Source: Comamonadaceae bacterium (GTDB lineage Bacteria > Pseudomonadota > Gammaproteobacteria > Burkholderiales > Burkholderiaceae_C). Taken from it: DNA of 64,000 nt. Numbering within the stretch: the stretch's first letter is position 1; the number at the start of each line of letters is the position of its first letter. This document shows positions 56,500 through 64,000 of the stretch, in pieces. Location of the stretch: positions 310,001 through 374,000 of the forward strand of contig JAIXUG010000005.1 of assembly GCA_027484105.1 (NCBI GenBank). Direction: 5' to 3'. The notes beneath the pieces were generated by a model. It had not been told where the DNA came from and ran no database searches. It saw only the letters and a program-made list of their open reading frames with translations. The translations under genes were made by a program, and so were the position numbers.

Positions 56500-56802
56500 A
56501 TGCACAGACGCCACCAATCCATCCCACTCCAACAAGCCGCACAGGAGTCACCGACTCTGTCCTTGTTGATGGGCCGTGTGCGGGAATCCGCTGACCGCAT
56601 GCAAGCCATTCGAAGCCTGTTGCCCCCAGCGCTGCGCAGCAGTGTGCAAGCGGGTCCATTGGAAGAGGGATGCTGGTGTTTGCTGGTGAGCTCCAACGCG
56701 GTCGCAGCCAAAGTCAGGCAAATGCTGCCCGCCTTGCAAGCCCAGCTGAAGAGCCAGGGCCTGGGTGTGAACGCCATACGCCTGAAAGTGCAAAACCGCT
56801 GA
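56500..56802 (+). CDS. DUF721/DciA-like protein
   Basis: Size and position divergent from secA; SLLPPALRSSVQAGPLEEGCWCLLVSSNAVAAKVRQMLPALQAQLKSQG. Confidence 0.7.
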   Translation: MHRRHQSIPLQQAAQESPTLSLLMGRVRESADRMQAIRSLLPPALRSSVQAGPLEEGCWCLLVSSNAVAAKVRQMLPALQAQLKSQGLGVNAIRLKVQNR

Positions 56803-56826
56803 ACATCGCCTTGCCACAGGCCCAAG

Positions 56827-56859
56827 AAAAAAGCCCTGACCAGTGAAGGCGCAGGGCTT
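56827..56859 (-). terminator. Terminator downstream of tRNA-Thr
   Basis: Minus strand AAGCCCTGCGCCTTCACTGGTCAGGGCTTTTTT. Confidence 0.85.
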
Positions 56860-56865
56860 GAATGA

Positions 56866-56941
56866 TGGTGCCGCTTGTCGGATTCGAACTGACGACCTAC
56901 CGCTTACAAGGCGGGTGCTCTACCAACTGAGCTAAAGCGGC
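56866..56941 (-). tRNA. tRNA-Thr (anticodon TGT), CCA encoded
   Basis: Minus strand GCCGCTTTAGCTCAGTTGGTAGAGCACCCGCCTTGTAAGCGGTAGGTCGTCAGTTCGAATCCGACAAGCGGCACCA: full cloverleaf with GCCGCTT/AAGCGGC acceptor stem. Confidence 0.97.
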
Positions 56942-56999
56942 ACGGGCTAGATTCTAACGTGATCCAAGCCCCGATAAGGCCTGGGCCTGGTTAATTTTT

Positions 57000-57449
57000 T
57001 CACTTGATCCGTTTCAATGCCGGACGCGAAGTGCTGGGTGTCGGCGGGGTGGGATCATCACCATCTTCGACCGGCGCATCCTGCACAGGCACTGCAGCCA
57101 AAGTCGGCGCCGCTGCGGCATCGTCATCGCTCACCGGAAAAGCCATGCCTTGACCATTTTCACGGGCATAAATGGCCATGACCCGGTGAATCGGCACCAT
57201 GATGTCGCGAGGCTTGCCCCCAAAACGCGCCTTGAACTCGATGAATTCATTGCCCAATTTGAGCGAACTGGTCGCGTCCATGCTGACATTGAGCACGATC
57301 TCACCACCTTGCACGTACTCGCGCGGCACTTGCACCGACGCGTCCACCTTGACGGCCACATAAGGCGTGAAACCGTTGTCGGAGCACCAGTCGTACAAGG
57401 CCCGAATCAGGTAAGGACGTGTGGAAGGCAGTTCGGTGCTGCTGATCAT
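57000..57449 (-). CDS. sspB: ClpXP protease specificity-enhancing factor
   Basis: STRPYLIRALYDWCSDNGFTPYVAVKVD...GEIVLNVSMDATSSLKLGNEFIEFKARFGG. Confidence 0.96.
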   Translation of the reverse strand: MISSTELPSTRPYLIRALYDWCSDNGFTPYVAVKVDASVQVPREYVQGGEIVLNVSMDATSSLKLGNEFIEFKARFGGKPRDIMVPIHRVMAIYARENGQGMAFPVSDDDAAAAPTLAAVPVQDAPVEDGDDPTPPTPSTSRPALKRIK

Positions 57450-57469
57450 GGTGGACTTTCCCCCCGAAT

Positions 57470-58081
57470 TTACTTGCGCATGACCTTTTCAGAGGGCGTC
57501 AATGCTTCGATGTAGGCGGGGCGCGAAAAGATGCGCTCAGCATACTTGAGCAAAGGCGCGGCGTTTTTGCTGAGCTCGATGCCGTAGTAGTCCAGACGCC
57601 ACAACAAAGGGGCAATCGCGACATCGAGCATCGAGAAGTTGTCGCCCAACATGAACTTGTTCTTCAGGAAGACCGGTGCCAACTGGGTCAAGCGGTCGCG
57701 GATGTGCGAACGGGCTTTTTCCAGGGCCTTGTCGTTGCCTTTGAGGGCGCGGTTTTCCAGCGTCAGCACATGCGTGAACAGCTCTTTCTCGAAGTTGAGC
57801 AAGAACAAGCGAACACGGGCACGGTCCACGGGGTCACCGGGCATCAGCTGGGGGTGCGGAAAACGCTCGTCGATGTACTCGTTGATGATGTTCGACTCGT
57901 ACAGGATCAGGTCACGTTCCACCAGGATCGGCACTTGTCCGTATGGATTCATCACGTTGATGTCTTCGGGCTTGTTGTACAAGTCCACATCACGGATTTC
58001 AAAATCCATGCCTTTTTCGAACAGCACAAAGCGGCAACGGTGGGAAAAAGGACACGTGGTTCCAGAATAAAGCACCATCAT
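57470..58081 (-). CDS. sspA: Stringent starvation protein A / GST-like
   Basis: MMVLYSGTTCPFSHRCRFVLFEKGMDFEIRDVDLYNKPEDINVMNPYGQVPILVERDLILYESNIINEYIDERFPHP. Confidence 0.96.
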   Translation of the reverse strand: MMVLYSGTTCPFSHRCRFVLFEKGMDFEIRDVDLYNKPEDINVMNPYGQVPILVERDLILYESNIINEYIDERFPHPQLMPGDPVDRARVRLFLLNFEKELFTHVLTLENRALKGNDKALEKARSHIRDRLTQLAPVFLKNKFMLGDNFSMLDVAIAPLLWRLDYYGIELSKNAAPLLKYAERIFSRPAYIEALTPSEKVMRK

Positions 58082-58173
58082 GGTGGAGGCTCCTCAAAAA
58101 ATCAAAAAGAGTGGGAAGCCTCCAAGGCCTGCCACTCCAAAGAACCTGGCATGAAAGCCAGGTGAAAGCTCAT

Positions 58174-58938
58174 TTACTTGACGTCTTTCCAATACGCCGC
58201 ATTCAAACGCCAAGCGATGAAAGTGAAGAGGGACAAGAAAATCAAGACCCACACACCGATGCGAACCCGTGTGTTTTGGGCGGGTTCTGCCATCCACTGC
58301 ATGTAGCCCACCAGATCACCGATCGCCTGGTCATACTCGAGCGGGGTCATGGTGCCAGGCTTGGTCTGTTTCCAGCCCTTGAAGATCTGGACTTTTTGGC
58401 CTTTGTCTTCTTTTTCTTCAAAGACGGGCTCGCGCTCACCTTGCAACTCCCACAGCGGGTTGGGCATGCCCACATTGGGGTAAGCCAGGTTGTTCCAACC
58501 TGTGGGCTTGGTGTCGTCGCGGTAGTAGGTGCGCATGTAGGTGTAGAGGTAATCCGCACCTGTGCCGCCTGGGCCGGAACGTGAACGCGCCATCAATGTC
58601 AGGTCAGGCGGATTTTTGCCGAACCACTCTTTGGCCTGAGTCGGATCAATGGCGGCCTTCATGTTGTCACCCACTTTTTCGGTGGTGAACATCAGGTTGT
58701 CCTTGATCTGCTGATCGGTCAAACCAATGTCTTTCAGGCGGTTGTAACGCATGAAAGCTGCCGAGTGGCAGTTCAGGCAGTAGTTGACAAACAGTTTGGC
58801 GCCGTTTTGCAAGGCAGCCAGATCATTGGTTTTCTTGGGCGCTTTGTCCCAGGCAATGCCGCCGCCGGCTGCGTGAGCACCAGCCACCATGCCCAGGGCC
58901 ATCACAAAACCGAGTGCGAGTTTCTTGAGGTTTTTCAT
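58174..58938 (-). CDS. petC: Cytochrome c1
   Basis: Signal peptide, CLNCHSAAFMRYNRL heme c motif, C-terminal TM. Confidence 0.95.
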   Translation of the reverse strand: MKNLKKLALGFVMALGMVAGAHAAGGGIAWDKAPKKTNDLAALQNGAKLFVNYCLNCHSAAFMRYNRLKDIGLTDQQIKDNLMFTTEKVGDNMKAAIDPTQAKEWFGKNPPDLTLMARSRSGPGGTGADYLYTYMRTYYRDDTKPTGWNNLAYPNVGMPNPLWELQGEREPVFEEKEDKGQKVQIFKGWKQTKPGTMTPLEYDQAIGDLVGYMQWMAEPAQNTRVRIGVWVLIFLSLFTFIAWRLNAAYWKDVK

Positions 58939-58958
58939 GTTCTTGAATCTCCGGGATC

Positions 58959-60368
58959 TCAGTGAGGCGTGAAGGTGACGCGGTCAGGCACTTGCTTGAA
59001 CGTGCCCAGCTTGCTCCACCAAGGCATCAACAGGAAGAAGCCGAAATAGAACAAGGTGCCGATTTGCGACACGCGCTCACCAATGGGTGAAGGCGGCTTG
59101 ACACCCAGATAGCCCAGGATCAGGAAGTTGATGACAAACACGGCATACACATATTTGTGCCAGTCAGGACGGTAGCGGATCGACTTGACGGGGCTGTAAT
59201 CCAGCCATGGCAAGAAGAACAAGATGATGACCGCGGCACCCATGACCACCACACCCCAGAACTTGGCGTCGATGGACAACAGCAGCGCGCAAATCACGAT
59301 GGTGGCACCGATCAGGCCGCCTTTGAACAAAGCAGGCAGCTTGCCCTTGGCCACTGCCAAGAAGGCACCCACCACCACGCACAACACCAACACGTACATC
59401 ATTTCTGTGGTGATGGCACGCAGCATGGAGTAGAAGGGCGTGAAGTACCAAACGGGCGCAATGTGCAGCGGCGTCGTCAGCGGATCAGCGGGAATGAAGT
59501 TGTTGTATTCGAGGAAGTAACCACCGAATTCAGGTGCGAAGAAAACCACCGCACTGAACGCCATCAGGAACACGCTCACCGAGAAGATGTCGTGAACGGT
59601 GTAGTAAGGGTGGAAAGGGATGCCGTCCAAAGGATTGCCTTTGGCATCCTTGGGGGCATCTGCAGCCTTGATTTCAACGCCATCGGGGTTGTTGGAGCCC
59701 ACTTCGTGCAGCGCAATGATGTGCGCCACCACCAAGCCCAGCAGCACCAAAGGCACAGCAATGACGTGGAAGCTGAAGAATCGGTTCAAGGTGGCGTCGC
59801 CCACCACAAAGTCACCACGTATCAGCAAAGCCAAATCAGGGCCGATCACGGGCACAGCGGAGAACAGGTTCACGATCACCTGAGCGCCCCAGTAGGACAT
59901 CTGGCCCCAAGGCAGCAAGTAACCCATGAAGGCTTCGGCCATCAGCACCAGGAAAATGGCGCAACCGAAAATCCAGACCAGCTCACGTGGCTTGCGGTAA
60001 GAGCCATACATCAGGCCACGGAACATGTGCAGGTAAACCACCACAAAGAAGGCCGAAGCGCCGGTAGAGTGCATGTAACGGATCAACCAGCCCCAGGGCA
60101 CATCGCGCATGATGTACTCGACCGATGCAAACGCCAATGCGGCATCGGGCTTGTAGTGCATGACCAGGAAGATGCCGGTGACGATCTGGATCACCAGAAC
60201 CAGCAGCGACAACGCGCCAAACACGTACCAAAAATTCAGGTTTTTGGACGCGTAGTACTCCGACAGGTGCTCTTTGTAAAGCTTGGAGGCCGGAAAACGG
60301 TTGTCCACCCAGTTGAGCAACTTTTCGCCAGCGGGGGCATTCGGAGAGATTTCTTTGAATTGAGCCAT
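58959..60368 (-). CDS. petB: Cytochrome b (bc1 complex)
   Basis: NLNFWYVFGALSLLVLVIQIVTGIFLVMHYKPDAALAFASVEYIMRDVPWGWLIRYMHSTGASAFF. Confidence 0.96.
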   Translation of the reverse strand: MAQFKEISPNAPAGEKLLNWVDNRFPASKLYKEHLSEYYASKNLNFWYVFGALSLLVLVIQIVTGIFLVMHYKPDAALAFASVEYIMRDVPWGWLIRYMHSTGASAFFVVVYLHMFRGLMYGSYRKPRELVWIFGCAIFLVLMAEAFMGYLLPWGQMSYWGAQVIVNLFSAVPVIGPDLALLIRGDFVVGDATLNRFFSFHVIAVPLVLLGLVVAHIIALHEVGSNNPDGVEIKAADAPKDAKGNPLDGIPFHPYYTVHDIFSVSVFLMAFSAVVFFAPEFGGYFLEYNNFIPADPLTTPLHIAPVWYFTPFYSMLRAITTEMMYVLVLCVVVGAFLAVAKGKLPALFKGGLIGATIVICALLLSIDAKFWGVVVMGAAVIILFFLPWLDYSPVKSIRYRPDWHKYVYAVFVINFLILGYLGVKPPSPIGERVSQIGTLFYFGFFLLMPWWSKLGTFKQVPDRVTFTPH

Positions 60369-60379
60369 GTTGTTCTCCA

Positions 60380-60976
60380 TCAAGCCTTCTTGTCTTCACC
60401 AATGAGCAACTTGGTGTCAGACAGGTACATGTGAGGCGGCACTTCAAGGTTGTCAGGTGCAGGCTTGTTCTTGAACACGCGGCCGGCAAGGTCGAAAGTG
60501 GAGCCATGGCAGGCACACAGGAAACCGCCATTCCAGTCATCGGGCAACGATGGCTGAGGACCTGGGGCAAATTTGTCAGCAGGCGAGCAACCCAAATGGG
60601 TGCAAATGCCCACAGCCACCATCACTTCAGGCTTGATCGAGCGGTGCTGGTTCTTGGCGTATTCAGGGGTTGGATAAGCCGTGCGCTCAGACGTTGGATC
60701 GGCCAACTGAGACTCGGTTTTCTTCAGGGATTCGAGCTGCTCGGGCGAGCGCTTCATGATCCACACGGGTTTGCCACGCCATTCGACCGTGAGCTTTTCA
60801 CCGGGGTTCAAAGCGGAAATATCCACTTCAACGGCGGCACCGGCGGCCTTGGCGCGTTCGGACGGTTGGAAGCTGCTGACGAAGGGGGTGGCCACAAAGC
60901 CAGCGCCTACGGCACCTGCGCAAGTGGAGGCAATCAGCCAGGTCCGCTTGCTGTTGTCGACTGGGGTGTCACTCAT
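60380..60976 (-). CDS. petA: Ubiquinol-cytochrome c reductase Rieske iron-sulfur subunit
   Basis: CTHLGCSP...[29 protein letters not shown]. Confidence 0.96.
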   Translation of the reverse strand: MSDTPVDNSKRTWLIASTCAGAVGAGFVATPFVSSFQPSERAKAAGAAVEVDISALNPGEKLTVEWRGKPVWIMKRSPEQLESLKKTESQLADPTSERTAYPTPEYAKNQHRSIKPEVMVAVGICTHLGCSPADKFAPGPQPSLPDDWNGGFLCACHGSTFDLAGRVFKNKPAPDNLEVPPHMYLSDTKLLIGEDKKA

Positions 60977-61113
60977 GGGAATCCTCTAGCGAGTCGTTAT
61001 CAGGGTCAACCCGAGATTGTAGCGGAGTGAAACAGACAACCGACTTACAACCCAATAGGCCCCAGCATGAATGGGTCACAATGGCAGCCGCAACAACATC
61101 AGGAGGTTTTTTT

Positions 61114-61545
61114 ATGTCATTTATGCAGGAATTCAAAACATTTGCGCTCAAAGGCAATGTGGTGGACCTGGCGGTGGGTGTCATTGTCGGGGCGGCGTTT
61201 GCCAAGATTGTGGATTCATTGGTGGCCGACGTCATCATGCCCTTGGTCAGTTTGGTTTTTGGCGGCTTGGACTTTGCCAACTATTACTGGCCCCTGTCGG
61301 GACAAGCCGCCAACTTGTCACTGGCTGAAGCCAAGAAACTCGGGGCGGTTTTTGCCTATGGCAACTTCATCACCGTGGCCTTGAACTTCTGCATTTTGGC
61401 TTTCGTCATCTTTGTGATGGTTCGGCAAATCAACCGACTCAAATCGCGTCAACCCGCCGAAACCGCGCCACCCAAGGCACCCGAGCCCGCCGAAGAAGTG
61501 CTGCTGCTGCGTGAGATTCGCGACAACCTGAAACGCCAAGCCTGA
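61114..61545 (+). CDS. mscL: Large-conductance mechanosensitive channel
   Basis: [51 protein letters not shown] upstream. Confidence 0.97.
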   Translation: MSFMQEFKTFALKGNVVDLAVGVIVGAAFAKIVDSLVADVIMPLVSLVFGGLDFANYYWPLSGQAANLSLAEAKKLGAVFAYGNFITVALNFCILAFVIFVMVRQINRLKSRQPAETAPPKAPEPAEEVLLLREIRDNLKRQA

Positions 61546-61556
61546 ATTTGGGAGCC

Positions 61557-62600
61557 TCACCGAGGCCCGTTGACCAACTGGCGCGCCATTCGAATGGCCT
61601 GAACCATGCTGCTGGCATCGGCCAGGCCTTGGCCCGCCAGATCCATCGCGGTGCCGTGATCCGGGCTGGTGCGGATCAAAGGCAGCCCCAAAGTCACGTT
61701 CACGCCCTGCTCCACCCCCAGGTACTTGACCGGGATCAAACCCTGGTCGTGGTACATGGCGATCACCACGTCAAATTCGCGTTGCCCATCGGCGCGTTGG
61801 CGTGCCCGCATGAACACGGTGTCGGGCGCGAAAGGGCCATGCACATCCAGGCCCTCCAGGCGGGCCTGGGCCAGGCAAGGCTGCAGCACTTCGATTTCTT
61901 CACGGCCAAACAAGCCGCCCTCTCCGGCATGCGGGTTGACGCCCGCCACCGCGATGCGGGGCCTGCGCCCCAGCACCCGTGCCAAGGCCGTGTCGGTGAT
62001 GCGCAAGGTTTGCAGCACGCCCTCGGGCGTGATGGCCGCCAAGGCCTCGCGCAACGACAGGTGGATGCTGACCAACACGGTGCGCAACTCGTCGTTGGCC
62101 AGCATCATGCGCACCGGCATTTGGTCAACCGGCATCCCAGCATGGCGGGCTGCCTCGGCCTGCAGCAGTTCGGTGTGGCCGGGGTATTGAGCGTAGGGCG
62201 CCCCTGCGGCGTGCAAAGCTTCCTTGTGCAAGGGGGCCGTCACCAGCGCCGACACCTCGCCACGCAAAGCCGCTCGCGTGGCCCACAACACCGCCTCACC
62301 GGCCAGCCGCCCGGCGCGTGCATCCACTTGCCCCCAAGGCAACACAGGGGCCACCGGCACCACTTGCAACACAGGCAAGCACCGGGGCGGCAGCTCCAGC
62401 GCCTCGGCGGGTGACTCGATGCTGCACACCGGAAACGCAGGCATCGGCTGCACCAGGGCCATGGCGCGGCGCATCACGCCCACATCGCCCACCACAAAAC
62501 AGCCACGGGTCAGCTCGGGCGCATCGCGCCAGGCCTTGGCGATGATTTCGGGGCCAATGCCACAAGGGTCCCCGGGGGTGATGGCAATGGGCAGTTGCAT
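61557..62600 (-). CDS. pdxA: 4-hydroxythreonine-4-phosphate dehydrogenase
   Basis: IAITPGDPCGIGPEIIAKAW; GHTELLQAEA; AGVNPHAGEGGLFGREE; RTSPDHGTAMDLAGQGLAD. Confidence 0.97.
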   Translation of the reverse strand: MQLPIAITPGDPCGIGPEIIAKAWRDAPELTRGCFVVGDVGVMRRAMALVQPMPAFPVCSIESPAEALELPPRCLPVLQVVPVAPVLPWGQVDARAGRLAGEAVLWATRAALRGEVSALVTAPLHKEALHAAGAPYAQYPGHTELLQAEAARHAGMPVDQMPVRMMLANDELRTVLVSIHLSLREALAAITPEGVLQTLRITDTALARVLGRRPRIAVAGVNPHAGEGGLFGREEIEVLQPCLAQARLEGLDVHGPFAPDTVFMRARQRADGQREFDVVIAMYHDQGLIPVKYLGVEQGVNVTLGLPLIRTSPDHGTAMDLAGQGLADASSMVQAIRMARQLVNGPR

Positions 62601-62654
62601 GGTCGATGGGTGCTTTTTCTGATGCCAGGGATCGTCGCTTGGGCGGCCATGCCA

Positions 62655-63407
62655 TCAGGCGGGGTTGTCGATGTCGATGAAACGGTGTGCAAAGCCCATG
62701 CTTTGTGCCATGTGCTCAGCCACTGCCGGGGCACCATAGCGTTCGCTGGCATGGTGCCCGCAGGCCACAAAGGCCACGCCAGTCTCGCGCGCCAGATGGG
62801 CTTGTGGCTCGGAAATCTCACCCGTGATGAAGGCATCCACCCCCGCTGCCATGGCCGCCTCAAAGTAACCCTGCGCACCGCCAGAACACCAAGCCACCCG
62901 CCGCACCGGGCGCAGTGGATCACCCACGCAAGTCACCTGGCGGCCCAAAGCCCGCGCCACATGGTCAGCCAAGTCCTGAGGCTGCCCCCAAACTTGGTCA
63001 CCAACACCCCAAAAGCCCAGGTCTTGCTCACCAAAACGGCCCTGCACTTGCAAGCCCAGCACGCGGGCCAGTTGGGCGTTGTTGCCCAGCTCTGGGTGCG
63101 CATCAAGCGGCAGGTGGTACGCAAAAAGGTGGATGCCATGCGCCAACAACAAGCGCAGCCGCTCACGCATCCAGCCCGTGACCCTGCCGTCTTGCCCGCG
63201 CCAAAACAGGCCGTGGTGCACCAGGATGGCATCGGCATCGGCGGCAATGGCCGCCTCGATCAAGGCGCGGCTGGCGGTCACACCGCTGACCAGCAACTTC
63301 ACGTCGCGGTCACCTTCGACTTGCAAGCCATTGGGGCCGTAGTCACGGAACTTCTCGGGTTGGAGCAAGGCATCAAGGGCCTGACCCAGGGTTTTGGCGT
63401 CGGTCAT
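62655..63407 (-). CDS. Nif3-like dinuclear metal center protein (YbgI family)
   Basis: FRDYGPNGLQVEGDRDVKLLVSGVTASRALIEAAIAADADAILVHHGLFWRGQD. Confidence 0.95.
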   Translation of the reverse strand: MTDAKTLGQALDALLQPEKFRDYGPNGLQVEGDRDVKLLVSGVTASRALIEAAIAADADAILVHHGLFWRGQDGRVTGWMRERLRLLLAHGIHLFAYHLPLDAHPELGNNAQLARVLGLQVQGRFGEQDLGFWGVGDQVWGQPQDLADHVARALGRQVTCVGDPLRPVRRVAWCSGGAQGYFEAAMAAGVDAFITGEISEPQAHLARETGVAFVACGHHASERYGAPAVAEHMAQSMGFAHRFIDIDNPA

Positions 63408-63526
63408 GGTCTGAAGTAGGGTGTCGTGACCTGCGATTGTGGCTCAGGTGGCAAACACCAAGCGAGGATTCGGTGATTGCAGGCATCACCCCTGCAACAG
63501 ACCCGAATCAAGGACAATCGGTGACC

Positions 63527-64000
63527 ATGAAACGCTATTGGCTTTTGTTTTCTCAGTGGGTGACGGTTTTGTTGGCCATCTGGTTCGTGGTGGCGACACT
63601 GCAACCCGAATGGTTGCGCGGCTACCCTGCTGCCATGCAGGGCATGACCTTGCTCCAGGCACCGCACGCCCCCAGCGGCAGTCGGCCTGCCGGCAGTTTG
63701 AGCGCTCCCGCCCAAAAAGCTTCGCCCGCCGTGGTCAGCATCAACACCAGCAAAGGCAAAAACAACAACCCGCACGGCCAGGACCCCTGGTTCCGGTTTT
63801 TTTACGGGGAACCCGATGAACAAAACCCTGCGGGTTTGGGCAGCGGCGTGATCGTCAGCCCCGAGGGGCACATCCTCACCAACAACCACGTCATTGAAGA
63901 TGCAGACGACATCGAAGTCGTCCTGAGCGACGGCCGCAAAGCCATGGCCAAAGTCATCGGCACCGACCCCGACACCGACCTGGCCTTGCTGCAAATTCCC
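63527..64000 (+). CDS. DegP/DegQ/DegS-like (HtrA) serine protease, 3' truncated by window end; not in the supplied ORF track
   Basis: MKRYWLLFSQWVTVLLAIWFVVATLQPEWLRG...PAVVSINTSKGK...GLGSGVIVSPEGHILTNNHVIEDADDIEVVLSDGRKAMAKVIGTDPDTDLALLQIP. Confidence 0.93.
   Translation, partial: MKRYWLLFSQWVTVLLAIWFVVATLQPEWLRGYPAAMQGMTLLQAPHAPSGSRPAGSLSAPAQKASPAVVSINTSKGKNNNPHGQDPWFRFFYGEPDEQNPAGLGSGVIVSPEGHILTNNHVIEDADDIEVVLSDGRKAMAKVIGTDPDTDLALLQIP

Noticed and set aside
58141-58165. ACCTGGC-ATGAAA-GCCAGGT hairpin after petC as a terminator
   Set aside because: Stem is good but the following T-tract is poor; not reported as a feature.

Overview
This 64 kb window looks like a GC-rich betaproteobacterial chromosome segment. 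Gene content and order suggest Burkholderiales, probably Comamonadaceae (inference). Most of it is conserved housekeeping DNA: aspS, ubiB/ubiJ/ubiE, ugpBAECQ, hemA-prfA-prmC-grxD, proS, rppH, proB-obgE-rpmA-rplU, ispB, pilBCD-coaE-zapD-yacG, argJ, secA, tRNA-Thr(TGT), sspB/sspA, petABC, mscL, pdxA, and a degP/Q-like protease truncated by the window end. The most distinctive accessory signal is at about 6447-7001. An ORF encoding a coiled-coil/zinc-ribbon protein is bounded exactly like an integron gene cassette: its stop codon lies inside an attC-like site, and a complementary R-box copy sits just upstream of its start. No integrase is visible in the window. Other items worth checking are a folE-BLUF photoreceptor gene pair, a doublet of GGGGACAGA palindromes inside the ugp operon, a four-unit Pho-box-like array upstream of ugpB, a decayed hydroxyisobutyrate-dehydrogenase-like gene next to an N-terminally short pilB, an orphan ABC-type ATPase, and the long leader of a glycine-rich RRM protein. 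Product names come from reading the translations by eye; no database search was run.
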